DNA from: Bacillus sp. AFS088145
GTDB taxonomy: Bacteria > Bacillota > Bacilli > Bacillales > Bacillaceae_G
Reading direction: 5' to 3'
Assembly: GCF_002564465.1 (NCBI RefSeq)
Contig: NZ_NUUX01000014.1
Span: 1 to 49,841, forward strand
DNA length: 49,841 nt
Shown one piece after another: positions 33,885 through 43,431 of this stretch (its first letter is position 1; each line of letters begins with the position of its first letter). Under the pieces are notes generated by a model. That model made no database searches. It was not told where the DNA came from and worked only from the letters and a program-made list of their open reading frames with translations. A program made the position numbers and the translations under genes.

Positions 33885-35213
33885 ATGCATAAAAGATTTT
33901 TAATTATATTTTTTACTTTTTTATTTTTATTCTTACTTCCATCCATTACATCTTTTGCAGTAGTTATATATGAAGTTAAACTTGGTGATAGTTTAAATAA
34001 AATTTCTGCACAGTACAAACTAAATGTAAAAACAGTTGCTCATTTAAATGGACTTGAAAAAAATGATAAGTTAGTGATCGGCCAAGCGATGATCATCCCA
34101 GGCTCGAGGTATTATGTGAGAGGAAATGAATCGTTATGGGATATTGCTTATAGACATTCGATTAGTGTTAAGCTATTAAAATCCAAAAATAAGCTAACAA
34201 ATGACAATATAATTCCTGGGCAAAAATTATTTATTCCATCAATTTCAAAAAAGAAAATATGGGCAGGGACTTATTTTATACCTAAAAATAAAAAAACGAA
34301 TAATTGGATGCTGGACCATTATAAAAAAACGTTAACAAGTATTTTTATTTTTGAATATCATTCAACTAAACAAGGAAATTTGATAAAAGTAAATGAAAAT
34401 GGTGCGATTAAACAAGCTTGGAAAAAAGGTATAACACCTTATGCGACCCTGACTAATATTAGCGATAAAGGTTTTGATCCAAATTTATTACATAATCTTA
34501 TAAGTAATAAGATTTTACGTAAAAAACTAATTTCAAATATCTATAAAATGCTAGATCAAAATGATCTTAAAGGAATAAATCTAGATTTAGAAATGGTTAA
34601 ACCAGGTGACCGAATAGATCTTAATCAATTTATAAAAGAATTATCTGTTAAGCTGCATCGTTCTAAAATGGAACTACTAATAGCTATGCCCCCAAAAGAT
34701 GCGGATAATAATCCAAGTTACTATAGTGCTTACGATTATAAAACAATTGGAAAATATGTAGATAAGATGTTTATAATGGCGTATAACTGGCATTGGTCAG
34801 GCAGTACATCCGGTCCTATAGCCCCCATACAAAATGTGAGAAATTCTTTAAAATATACTGTAAATGTTGTTCCAAGGTCAAAATTATTACTTGGAATTCC
34901 TCAATATGCATATGATTGGCCAATAACGGGTGATATCCGAACAGGGAGCGCTATTTCTACTCAAAACGCGATAAATATGTATAAGAAAAATGAAAGCCAA
35001 GTCTACTATGATCGAGAGGCCTCAGCACCAGCGTTTCGTTATATAGATAAAAAAGGAACACAGCATGAGGTATGGTTTGAAGACCCTCGAAGTTTACTTG
35101 CAAAATTTCATTTAGCAAAAGAATTTAATTTAGCTGGATTGGGGTGCTGGCATATAGGGATCACAATGCCACAAACAGAAGAAATATTATTAAATGAATT
35201 TTGGATTCAATAA
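33885..35213 (+). CDS. LysM-GH18 protein, YaaH/SleL-like spore cortex enzyme
   Basis: A 442-aa protein from ATG 33885, 6 nt after AAGGTGG. It has a signal peptide (about 1-25), two LysM domains (about 29-75 and 78-122; GDSLNKISAQYKLNVKTVAHLNGL and ESLWDIAYRHSISVKLLKSKN) and a GH18 glycosidase domain (about 130-440). The catalytic region reads GINLDLEMV, where the family has DxxDxE, with the final Glu present. MAYNWHWSGSTSGPIAP and GIPQYAYDWP are typical of YaaH/YdhD/SleL, N-acetylglucosaminidases that act on muramic-lactam cortex during germination. Signal and motif spans over 20 residues are abridged in meaning only. It lies upstream of the germination receptor operon. Confidence 0.87.
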   Translation: MHKRFLIIFFTFLFLFLLPSITSFAVVIYEVKLGDSLNKISAQYKLNVKTVAHLNGLEKNDKLVIGQAMIIPGSRYYVRGNESLWDIAYRHSISVKLLKSKNKLTNDNIIPGQKLFIPSISKKKIWAGTYFIPKNKKTNNWMLDHYKKTLTSIFIFEYHSTKQGNLIKVNENGAIKQAWKKGITPYATLTNISDKGFDPNLLHNLISNKILRKKLISNIYKMLDQNDLKGINLDLEMVKPGDRIDLNQFIKELSVKLHRSKMELLIAMPPKDADNNPSYYSAYDYKTIGKYVDKMFIMAYNWHWSGSTSGPIAPIQNVRNSLKYTVNVVPRSKLLLGIPQYAYDWPITGDIRTGSAISTQNAINMYKKNESQVYYDREASAPAFRYIDKKGTQHEVWFEDPRSLLAKFHLAKEFNLAGLGCWHIGITMPQTEEILLNEFWIQ

Positions 35214-35366
35214 AATTTTTATTAAATCGATTATAAATATTTTAGAGAAGAGTTTTTCTTTCAAAAATGATGGTAAAAAGATTTTAGATCGTAATAGAGA
35301 GTTATGGAGAACGTTCAACGGCAAATTCAAGTTTAGATAATACCAATTTAATAAAATTCTACACCA

Positions 35367-35408
35367 AAGCAAAAAAAGGCACAGATATTTTTCTGAGCCT
35401 TTTTGCTG
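35367..35408. terminator. Bidirectional terminator
   Basis: AGCAAAAAAAGGCACAGA pairs with TCTGAGCCTTTTTGCT between the converging LysM-GH18 and HAD genes. Confidence 0.8.
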
Positions 35409-35475
35409 ATTGTAGATTTAGGAATTACTCCTATAACTTGTTAAAATTACATTTTCATATTTTTATAAAAAAACA

Positions 35476-36273
35476 TTAAATCGCAAATGTTTCTTTTGAT
35501 CTAAGGAGATAACGTTCTATAAATTCAGCTAATCCATCATTTTCATGATGTCCAGTTACAAAGTCAGATGCTGCTTTAACTTCTTCGCTAGCGTTCCCCA
35601 TAGCCACACCTGTACCAACTTGACGCAGCATTTCTATATCATTTGGTCCGTCACCTATAGCCACTACTTCATTTGGATTAATTCGATATGCACGAAGTAG
35701 TTTTTTAATAGCAGACCATTTTGAAACATTTGAAGCAACCATTTCAAAACCGTCATTCCAATTTATGACTTCAGCTTCCTTTTTAAACAAAGCAGATATT
35801 TCAATAATTTGATCACTTGTTCGAACACTATATTTAAGAACATCATTATAATTAACCTGTCTTAAGTCACCAATGTATCTTGGTGGAATTTGCCCAACTT
35901 TTGTCCAATAATCAATTTCTTCATTCGTCTCCTTACAGTAAAGTCCATTAGCTGTATGGATAATAACATTGCAAGGGGTTTCTGCAGTCAGATGATGGAG
36001 TAGTTCTTCGTTCACTTTGACTGCTTCCATTTGTATCATTCTTCCTGTCTCTCCATCATGTATGGCGGCACCGTTCAAACAGATCATTGGAGTTTGTAAT
36101 CCAATTTCTTTATGGTAGGGAGCGGTTACTTCATAATGTCTACCAGTTGCTAGAAAAACCATGACTCCCTGATTAATGAGCTTATTAATGGATTCCATAT
36201 TTCGGCGAGAAATGTAGTTTGAGACTGTTAAGAGTGTACCATCCATATCGATAAATACTGCACGTATATTCAT
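35476..36273 (-). CDS. Cof-type HAD-IIB phosphatase
   Basis: A 265-aa haloacid dehalogenase-like hydrolase of the Cof subfamily. Motif I is FIDMDGTLL (nucleophile Asp), motif II LATGRH, motif III Lys near SKWSAIKKLL and motif IV GDGPNDIEML. The IIB cap lies between about 85 and 180. Likely a sugar-phosphate or cofactor phosphatase; the substrate is unknown. Single gene, minus strand. Confidence 0.9.
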   Translation of the reverse strand: MNIRAVFIDMDGTLLTVSNYISRRNMESINKLINQGVMVFLATGRHYEVTAPYHKEIGLQTPMICLNGAAIHDGETGRMIQMEAVKVNEELLHHLTAETPCNVIIHTANGLYCKETNEEIDYWTKVGQIPPRYIGDLRQVNYNDVLKYSVRTSDQIIEISALFKKEAEVINWNDGFEMVASNVSKWSAIKKLLRAYRINPNEVVAIGDGPNDIEMLRQVGTGVAMGNASEEVKAASDFVTGHHENDGLAEFIERYLLRSKETFAI

Positions 36274-36650
36274 TTATTCTGCCCCCTCATTTGAAGTTAA
36301 ACTCATCATATCATCTGAATATTAAAACCTAGTAAACTCAGTGTATAGATTTATTTAAGAATGATGAGTAGCAAAGAACAGAAAAGAATAACTGCAATTG
36401 TGTTTCGAATATGTAATTTTATAAATACTAAAATCTTAATGAACTAGAAAAGTAATTTGCTGTATAGATCGAATTCAGAGTTTAAAGCATTGGAAGGATG
36501 TATTAGAGAATTAAGTTAACTAAATTGAATACTTTTATTGTATATAAATTTGAAAGAACGAAAAAATAAAATAGAAAATAAGATGGAAATTCTAGGAAGA
36601 CTATATTTAATAGTTAGAAAAAAGTAAACAAACTCGATTGGGTGGTCTAA
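36274..36650. other. Intergenic region before the germination operon
   Basis: AT-rich divergent spacer between the HAD gene and gerA-family gene. No hairpin or gene found. A GGGTGG ribosome binding site ends it. I looked for a sigma-G -10 (CATNNTA) near 36540-36620 and did not find a convincing one. Confidence 0.4.
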
Positions 36651-38165
36651 ATGCGATTAAAATCAATTGATCGAAATTTAAATGGTCAAAAATCCGAGAA
36701 AGAAACGAAGTCTATAGAGTCCATATTTCAACAGGCTGCTAAATCGAGTGATTTCTACCAATTTTCATTTTCTGAAGAACAGGATCTAACTATTAGTTAC
36801 TTTAAAAGTATGGTAGATGCCGATAAAATAAATAACCTTTTACTCCCGGCATTGCAAGAGAATCTTAAGAAAATTAGTACAATTAATGATGTGAAGAAGT
36901 CGATTCCTTTTGAGGATGTCCAATTTACAAATGACCCACTAGATCTCGAAAAAAAATTAATAAAAGGATATGTTATTCTTGAATTCAAGTATTTCAAGCG
37001 GTTTTTGACGATAAGCGTAGAAAATACAAATCTTGGTTATCGCGAGAATAATGATACTGAAAATGAATTTAGTGTTATTGGTCCAAAAGTTGGGTTTGTT
37101 GAAAACCTAAGTACTAATCTTCATCTACTTCGAAAACACTTAGCTGTACCAGAGTTAGTTTTTGAGGAAATCAAAATAGGCTCAATGTCTAAAACAGAAG
37201 TAGTTATTGCATATTTGGATGGAATTACGAATCCAGAATATGTACAAACAGTTCGTCAACGTTTGGAAAACATCGACTTTGACGTTATTTTTGATAATTC
37301 CCTTATTGACCAGATTATTTCAGATAACTCAAATACGCCTTTTCCTATTTTTTTATCTACTGAACGGACTGATCGGGTTGTATATGCAATGATTAATGGG
37401 CAAGTTGCTATCCTATCGAATGGATCGCCTTACATTATTACAGGACCAACCACTATATTGGATTTTTTCATTTCCCCTGAAGATTATTATCTAAATTGGG
37501 TACTAGGATCATTTTTTCGAATCATTCGTATAATGAGTGTTATTTTCTCATTGTTTGCTACACCAATATATGTAGCAATCTTAACATTCCATTATGAAGT
37601 TTTACCTGATGATTTATTGCAACCCCTCATTAGTTCAAGAGCTCACGTTCCATTTCCCCCGATATGGGAAGCCATTTTTTTGGAAACTACTATTGAACTG
37701 TTGAGAGAGGCAGGAGCTCGCTTACCGACAAAAATTGGACAAACACTAGGTATTGTAGGTGGTATTGTAATCGGACAGGCATCTGTCCAAGCAGCACTAA
37801 CAAGCAATATTTTACTGATCATTGTATCACTGTCTGCACTTGCTTCTTTTACAACGCCTATATTTAAAATGTCAAATGCAATTCGACTTTTGCGGTTTCC
37901 ACTTATTTTACTTTCAGCATTTATGGGCGGGTTTGGAATAATAATAGGATTTGTTCTTCTGTTAGGACATTTATTAAAGCTTAAATCATTGGGAAATCCA
38001 TATATGGTTCCTTTGTATCCTTTTAGAATAAAAAGCTTTAGCGATAGTTTTATTCGGTCATCCTATCAGTTTACAACCACTCGAAGTAGATTTTTGAGAC
38101 CACTTTCCCTAAAAAGATATAATCCTAATCAAGTTAAGGATGATCGTAATAATGAAAATGAATAG
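36651..38165 (+). CDS. Spore germination receptor A subunit (GerA/GerKA family)
   Basis: A 504-aa inner-spore-membrane protein. It has a hydrophilic N-terminal domain (about 1-285; SDLTISYFKSMVD-type stretch and IDFDVIFDNSLIDQII) followed by about five to six transmembrane segments, with PPIWEAIFLETTIELLREAG and PTKIGQTLGIVGGIVIGQA as family hallmarks. It forms a nutrient-sensing receptor with the C and B subunits encoded next. The stop overlaps the gerC-family start by 14 nt. The germinant cannot be read from the sequence. Confidence 0.94.
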   Translation: MRLKSIDRNLNGQKSEKETKSIESIFQQAAKSSDFYQFSFSEEQDLTISYFKSMVDADKINNLLLPALQENLKKISTINDVKKSIPFEDVQFTNDPLDLEKKLIKGYVILEFKYFKRFLTISVENTNLGYRENNDTENEFSVIGPKVGFVENLSTNLHLLRKHLAVPELVFEEIKIGSMSKTEVVIAYLDGITNPEYVQTVRQRLENIDFDVIFDNSLIDQIISDNSNTPFPIFLSTERTDRVVYAMINGQVAILSNGSPYIITGPTTILDFFISPEDYYLNWVLGSFFRIIRIMSVIFSLFATPIYVAILTFHYEVLPDDLLQPLISSRAHVPFPPIWEAIFLETTIELLREAGARLPTKIGQTLGIVGGIVIGQASVQAALTSNILLIIVSLSALASFTTPIFKMSNAIRLLRFPLILLSAFMGGFGIIIGFVLLLGHLLKLKSLGNPYMVPLYPFRIKSFSDSFIRSSYQFTTTRSRFLRPLSLKRYNPNQVKDDRNNENE

Positions 38166-39264
38166 TATAAATCGTAAAAAACTATGCTCTTTTTGTGCTT
38201 TTTTTCTATTATTGTTGTTACTATCAGGTTGTTCTTTTCCACGGCAAAAAATTATTGATGAAATACAAATTATATCAGTATACGGTTTTGACAAGGTCGA
38301 TAAACATTTTGTTGGAACAGCACTTTATTCTGATTTTACTGATGTAGCAAACAAAGGGAGCAATCTCTTACAAGGTAATGGTAAGAAATCACTAATAATT
38401 AAACAAGCTTTAAATGAACAATCCCCAAAACCGATTGAAATGGGGAAGTTGAACCTTCTGATCTTTGGAAAAGAACTAGCTGAAAATGGGGTATCGTATT
38501 TTGTTGAGGCAGTTTGTAGGGATCCATTGATTGGAAGTAATGCAATATTGGCTGTTTCAGAAGAACCAGCAGGAGAATTATTAAAGAAAAACAAAGAGAA
38601 AGACAGCAACTATATCTATAAATTAGTTGAACAAAATTTTAGGACTCAATTTGTGCCGCTACCAACTTTGCATAGTTTTTTATTCGATTACTATGGAGAA
38701 GGTAGAGATGCTTCAGTACCTTATATTAAGATAAACCAAAAAGAGAATATTGAGGTAAACGGGCTAGCAGTATTTAAGAAGGACAAACTTGCTCTTACCT
38801 TAAATCCTAGAGAAAGCTTACTGTATAAAATATTAAGAGGAAGAGTAATTAGAGGACAAACAGAAATCAATATACAGAAAGGGAAAAAAATTGATTCTGC
38901 AATATTAACGATATTAAATGGGGACGAAAAAAGATTAATTAAAGGCAATAAGGCAAAAACAAAAGTGAAATTTGATATAACTCTAAATGGGATGGTAAAA
39001 GATTATCCAGAATGGCTAGATTTAATGAAAAGAGAAAATAATCTATTTTTAAACAATCAATTAGAAAAACAAATGAAAGAAGATTTTGAAAAACTATTAT
39101 TAACCTTTCAAAAACATCAAGTTGATCCTTTAGGTATAGGTGATTTAGCAAGAGCACACTCGAAAAAATGGTACGAAAAGGAATTTTATGAAAAGGTGTA
39201 TCCAGCTATTGAATATGATGTGAATGTAAAAGTAGTATTATTTCAATCTGGGATTGGCGAGTAA
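38152..39264 (+). CDS. Spore germination receptor C subunit, lipoprotein (GerC/GerKC family)
   Basis: A 370-aa lipoprotein from ATG 38152 (AAGGA upstream; alternative ATGs at 38140 and 38158). The lipobox LLLSGC places the lipid-modified Cys near residue 27. The mature part has the Ger(x)C family layout: IQIISVYGFDK, a middle domain with GLAVFKKDKLAL, and a C-terminal domain with IGDLARAHSKKWY. It overlaps the A-subunit gene and is followed by the B-subunit gene 19 nt later, giving the A-C-B order of B. subtilis gerK. Confidence 0.92.
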   Translation: MKMNSINRKKLCSFCAFFLLLLLLSGCSFPRQKIIDEIQIISVYGFDKVDKHFVGTALYSDFTDVANKGSNLLQGNGKKSLIIKQALNEQSPKPIEMGKLNLLIFGKELAENGVSYFVEAVCRDPLIGSNAILAVSEEPAGELLKKNKEKDSNYIYKLVEQNFRTQFVPLPTLHSFLFDYYGEGRDASVPYIKINQKENIEVNGLAVFKKDKLALTLNPRESLLYKILRGRVIRGQTEINIQKGKKIDSAILTILNGDEKRLIKGNKAKTKVKFDITLNGMVKDYPEWLDLMKRENNLFLNNQLEKQMKEDFEKLLLTFQKHQVDPLGIGDLARAHSKKWYEKEFYEKVYPAIEYDVNVKVVLFQSGIGE

Positions 39265-39283
39265 AAAGTGGAGGAGATCGTCT

Positions 39284-40387
39284 ATGGGTAAACAATTAAA
39301 AGAAAGTCTGACAGTATCTCCCTTTTTTTTATTTTTTCTTATTCATTGTACCCAAACAGGTGTTGGCTTGCTGAATTTTCAAAGTAATATCGTAAAAGGA
39401 GCCGGACAAGATGCATGGGTTTCGGTTTTAGTAGTTGGTATTTCTTTACATATCATTATTTGGTTAATGTATTATTTGTTAAAGAAATCAAACAATGGAG
39501 ATATTATGTCTTTACACCAACAATTATTTGGGAAATGGATAGGGAATATATTAAATACTTTTTTTTATGTTTACATGCTTTTAGTGATTACAACGATCAT
39601 TAGGTCCTATATAGCAGTTCTTATTACTTGGGTTTTTCCATATTTTCCAATTTGGCTTTTATCATTTATTATGCTTTCTGTTATCACCTATTTGGTCATT
39701 GGGGGATTTAGAGTCATTACAGGAATCTGTTTTTGGGGAGTAATAATTCCTTCCATCTTATTGTTAACATTTTACTTTCCATTGAAATATGCTTATTGGA
39801 CAAATTTATTACCAGTTTTTAATCATAGTATAGGTGATTATTATGTTTCAGCAAAGAATTGTATTTTGATGTACTCTGGACCTGAATTTTTGCTTATCTA
39901 CTTTCCATTTATTAAAAATAATCAAAAGTCTCAAAAATGGGCACATATTTCACAAGCGTATACAATCATTTTATACTTATTTATTACATTCGTTTCATTT
40001 GGTTATTTTAGTCATGGACAACTTAAACATATAACTTGGCCAACCCTTATGATGTCAAAAATTATTCGCTATCCATTTATAGAAAGATTTGAATATGTAT
40101 ATATATTTTTATGGCTCTTAGTAATACTTCCGCCTTGCTGTATGGCATTGTGGGGAGCGTTCCGAATTTTAAAAGAATCATTTAAATTTAAAACTAGAAA
40201 GTCTTTATGGTTCTCAATAATTATTGTTCATTTCATGGTGATCAGTGTCAAAAGTAAATTGGATGTAGAGAAAATAGGGACTTTCATGACATATGTCACT
40301 TCTAGTTTTCTTTATTTTTATATACCAATTTTGTTTTTGATTGTTCTCATTTTTCAAGCTTTTAAAAAAGCTGATCAGATTAAATAG
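39284..40387 (+). CDS. Spore germination receptor B subunit, permease (GerB/GerKB family)
   Basis: A 367-aa protein with ten hydrophobic segments of the APC/GerB superfamily (endospore germination permease). The start is ATG 39284, 9 nt after GGAGG; a longer in-frame start (39254) would overlap gerC and lacks a site. Visible are SPFFLFFLIHCTQTGVGLLN at the N-terminus and a YPFIERFEYVYIFLWLL stretch in segment 8. It binds the germinant in known systems. A strong terminator closes the operon. Confidence 0.92.
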   Translation: MGKQLKESLTVSPFFLFFLIHCTQTGVGLLNFQSNIVKGAGQDAWVSVLVVGISLHIIIWLMYYLLKKSNNGDIMSLHQQLFGKWIGNILNTFFYVYMLLVITTIIRSYIAVLITWVFPYFPIWLLSFIMLSVITYLVIGGFRVITGICFWGVIIPSILLLTFYFPLKYAYWTNLLPVFNHSIGDYYVSAKNCILMYSGPEFLLIYFPFIKNNQKSQKWAHISQAYTIILYLFITFVSFGYFSHGQLKHITWPTLMMSKIIRYPFIERFEYVYIFLWLLVILPPCCMALWGAFRILKESFKFKTRKSLWFSIIIVHFMVISVKSKLDVEKIGTFMTYVTSSFLYFYIPILFLIVLIFQAFKKADQIK

Positions 40388-40424
40388 CAGAGCTTATTCA
40401 TTTGTGAATTGCTCTGCTATTTTA
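40383..40424 (+). terminator. Terminator of the germination receptor operon
   Basis: AAATAGCAGAGC pairs with GCTCTGCTATTT around a 17-nt loop. Confidence 0.85.
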
Positions 40425-40486
40425 TATATGTAGTTTTTAGATAGTCACAACAAATCATCATTAAAAGTTAGTTATCTTAGCGTTCT

Positions 40487-40930
40487 TTGAATTATTATTT
40501 CGAAATTGTTTCACCTTGTGATGGGGAAATGGCATTTATTGTCACTTCAGCTGAAAATGCAAAGGAACTTTCAAAAACACCATTTTTTATCGATGGAGCA
40601 GGTTATTATACAAGTGGTATCTCTATTTCTCAATCAGAAATGGTCTTATTTCACCAATTAAAAAGTCTGCTGGAGATGCTTTTAAAATGGCAAGGATTAC
40701 AACAGAAAATGTGGATGTTTTAGGAATTACGATTTTTATACAACCGCTGTTATGATCGCAATTGAAGATATGGGATTTTGTCCAAAAGGCTCATGGGGCA
40801 ATTCGTAGAAGAACATGATTTAACGTTTAAAGAGGATTTCCCTGTCAATACGAGCGGTGGACAATTATCTTATGGACAACCTGGTGGGCAGGTGGAATGG
40901 TAAATGTAATTAAACTAACCAGTGAATAGA
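40487..40930 (+). pseudogene. Thiolase-family (acetyl-CoA acetyltransferase) remnant
   Basis: At least four frame changes are needed to follow one protein: CDGEMAFIVTSAENAKELSK, SPIKKSAGDAFKMARITTEN, YDFYTTAVMIAIEDMGFCPK, QFVEEHDLTFKEDFPVNTSG and GGQLSYGQPGG, then AGGMVNVI. This is the C-terminal half of a SCP-x/lipid-transfer thiolase as seen in actinobacterial and Bacillus CoA gene clusters. The N-terminal half with the nucleophile Cys is absent. Between 40931 and 41209 no other gene is seen. Confidence 0.8.
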
Positions 40931-41209
40931 AATATGTAATTACTGGAGATAAGGACAGTAAAAATTAGTTAACGTTCGTTCTCAACCTATTATAACATTA
41001 TTCATGGGTAAGGAATATTTGTACTTATTTATAGCATATAGAAGGAAATAGAGATAATCCTTTTTTTAAATCATTTTTGGAGAAAGATTATATTTTCGTT
41101 AAATCATTGAACTGTTACAAAAAATTTATAATTTAGAAACATTTATTTGCTATGATTTGATAAAGGTCAATATTGACATATACATCATATTGAATTTAGA
41201 GGTGAAAAT

Positions 41210-42853
41210 ATGAAAAACAATATTAAAAAATTATCAATGATTGCGATTAGTAGTTTCATATTGTTATCTGGTTGTTTAGTAGTTAAGGCTCAGAAAAATG
41301 TAAGTGTTTCAAAAACTGACCCGATACTAACTGAGCTTAATAAACTAACTCTTAAGGAAAAAATCGGACAAATGATTATCGCAGGTTTTGATGGAACAAC
41401 ATCAAGTAATGCAGATACTCTTTTAAAAAATTATAAATTAGGCGGCGTAATACTTTTTGGAACTAATATAAAAAGTCCAAGTCAATTAGTAAATTTAACA
41501 AATGACATTAAAACATATAATAAAAATAACAAGGTACCTTTGTTTATCTCTGTCGATCAAGAAGGTGGTAGAGTAAATCGAATGCCTTCAGGGTTTTTAA
41601 TTACACCTTCTGCTAGAACAATTGGAAATAAAAATAATATGCAATACGCATATAATATAGGTAATATGATTTCAAAAGAGCTCTCATCCTTTGGATTCAA
41701 TACTGATTTTTCACCAGTTTTAGATATACAAAGTAATCCAAAAAATACAGTAATTGGAGATCGTTCATTTGGAACAAATTCAAGTATCGTTTCAAACATC
41801 GGTACGGGAATGATGGATGGGATTCATAAAGGAAACACAATTCCTGTTATTAAACATTTCCCTGGACATGGGGATACGTCAGTAGATTCTCATTTAGACC
41901 TTCCTATAGTGAATAAAGACCTATCAAGTTTAAAAAAATTTGAGCTAGTTCCATTTAATAATGCAATTAAAAATCATGCGGATATGGTAATGGTCGCTCA
42001 TATAGTAGTAAAAAAGGTAGATTCAAAGTATCCAGCATCTATGTCAAAAGCGGTGATAACTGATTTGTTACGAAAACAATATGGTTATAATGGGGTAGTC
42101 ATAACTGATGATATGTCAATGGGAGCTATCGCTAAACACTTTAACTTAAGTAACGCAGCAGTAACCTCAATTAATGCCGGTAGTAATATTATTTTGATCG
42201 GACATGGAAATGAAAATGTTAAAACCATATACAATAGCATTTATACAGCCGTTAAAAATCACAAAATATCAGAAGACACAATAAATAAAAGTGTCTATAA
42301 GATTCTAGCTTTAAAACAAAAATATAAACTTAACAATAATAAAGTTCAACCTGTCAATGTTACAAATTTAAATAAACAAATAAAAAAAGCCGTTACTTTT
42401 AACAATGAAACTAGTAATAAACAGTACTTACTTTTAAAAAATATCTCATCTAAGGCGAATGAAGGAAAAATTATCAATGCAGAATTTAATGTGATAAATT
42501 CGAATATTGACTTAATAAAGGAAAAATGGGGAAAAGAAGACAGTAGTGTATATGTGGCCGCTGCTAAAGGAACATATAATACTTACTCAAAGAGAAACGT
42601 AGTTGTTGGATTTCAAAAAAGCCATATAATATTTGAATTACGTTCTTTTGATCCTCAGTTAAGATCGTTAACGATTAATAATATAAAAAATTATTTTGGT
42701 TCACCTAGTTCCGAAGTTACTACCTCAAATAACGAAAAAATAATAACTTATTCAATTGGATCTAATAAGCTTAAATTTGTTTTTCCTTTAAAGAAGACAA
42801 ATATTGTATTGGATCATTATTCAATTTACAATCCTAATAATGTTACTAAATAA
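41210..42853 (+). CDS. Secreted GH3 beta-N-acetylhexosaminidase with C-terminal DUF4309-like domain
   Basis: A 547-aa lipoprotein (lipobox LLSGC, Cys about 22). Residues about 40-385 form a NagZ-type GH3 domain: LTLKEKIGQMIIAGFDG, GGVILFGTNI, SVDQEGGRVNR, VIGDRSFG, KHFPGHGDTSVDSHLDLP (the His/Asp general acid-base loop) and VVITDDMSMGAI (nucleophile Asp). After a short linker the last 135 residues (about 410-540; INAEFNVI, WGKEDSSVYVAAAKGTY, VVVGFQKSHIIFELRSFD, IKNYFGSPSS) resemble DUF4309/YjgB-type domains. It probably trims GlcNAc-MurNAc muropeptides outside the cell. It is not next to amiE or muropeptide uptake genes. Confidence 0.88.
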   Translation: MKNNIKKLSMIAISSFILLSGCLVVKAQKNVSVSKTDPILTELNKLTLKEKIGQMIIAGFDGTTSSNADTLLKNYKLGGVILFGTNIKSPSQLVNLTNDIKTYNKNNKVPLFISVDQEGGRVNRMPSGFLITPSARTIGNKNNMQYAYNIGNMISKELSSFGFNTDFSPVLDIQSNPKNTVIGDRSFGTNSSIVSNIGTGMMDGIHKGNTIPVIKHFPGHGDTSVDSHLDLPIVNKDLSSLKKFELVPFNNAIKNHADMVMVAHIVVKKVDSKYPASMSKAVITDLLRKQYGYNGVVITDDMSMGAIAKHFNLSNAAVTSINAGSNIILIGHGNENVKTIYNSIYTAVKNHKISEDTINKSVYKILALKQKYKLNNNKVQPVNVTNLNKQIKKAVTFNNETSNKQYLLLKNISSKANEGKIINAEFNVINSNIDLIKEKWGKEDSSVYVAAAKGTYNTYSKRNVVVGFQKSHIIFELRSFDPQLRSLTINNIKNYFGSPSSEVTTSNNEKIITYSIGSNKLKFVFPLKKTNIVLDHYSIYNPNNVTK

Positions 42854-42899
42854 TATGAGTAATTAAATTATTGGTATGTAAGTTGAAATAACCACTTTA

Positions 42900-42929
42900 A
42901 ACCTGTTCCTATATCGGAGCAGGTTTTTT
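42900..42929 (+). terminator. Terminator after GH3 gene
   Basis: AACCTGTTCC, TATA, GGAGCAGGTT, then T6. Confidence 0.82.
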
Positions 42930-43152
42930 ATGTTACTGAATTTGTTTTGTTTCCATTCCTATTAATTGATAACTAAAATGAATCATTACTTTATCGAACT
43001 GTGAGTCTACAAATATTTTTAATTTTAAAATGTTAGTGTTTTGTTACCAATGTGATATTGAGTAAGAATGCATGAAGTAATATCTTTACATGAGTACATA
43101 ATTTTTTAAAAGAAGATTTTAATTTAATTAATGTGAAATAGGGTGAATTGTA

Positions 43153-43320
43153 ATGTTTTATTTATTATTAGGTGTTGGAACTTTATTAGGGTACTTTCTG
43201 TTAATTCTTCCCGTATATGTATACGCAATAATTCTTGTAGTGGGTTCATTGTGTTCTTTTATTGCAATTTATATTGAATTAACAATTTTAGAAAAAAAAG
43301 TAAGAGCTAATTTAATATAA
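43153..43320 (+). CDS. Small membrane protein (55 aa)
   Basis: An ATG-started frame of 55 residues with AGGGTG 7 nt upstream. It is almost wholly hydrophobic, with two possible transmembrane segments (FYLLLGVGTLLGYFLLILPV; AIILVVGSLCSFIAIYIE), and has a basic tail (LEKKVRANLI). Followed by a strong terminator. Not recognised. Confidence 0.55.
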   Translation: MFYLLLGVGTLLGYFLLILPVYVYAIILVVGSLCSFIAIYIELTILEKKVRANLI

Positions 43321-43372
43321 GCGATCTAATTAATCGAAAAATAAGTAATGCTTTTAGTTTATTATTATAACT

Positions 43373-43412
43373 AAAAAGAGTGTAGAATTTTAAAAAATTC
43401 TACACTCTTTTT
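43373..43412. terminator. Bidirectional terminator
   Basis: AAAAAGAGTGTAGAATTTT pairs perfectly with AAAATTCTACACTCTTTTT. It serves the 55-aa gene and the FHA gene. Confidence 0.9.
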
Positions 43413-43431
43413 GTTTTATATCTTTAAGCTA

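Noticed and set aside
36274-36650. Sigma-G promoter for the germination operon
   Set aside because: Expected from known biology, but I could not find a good CATNNTA -10 with a matching -35 at proper spacing.
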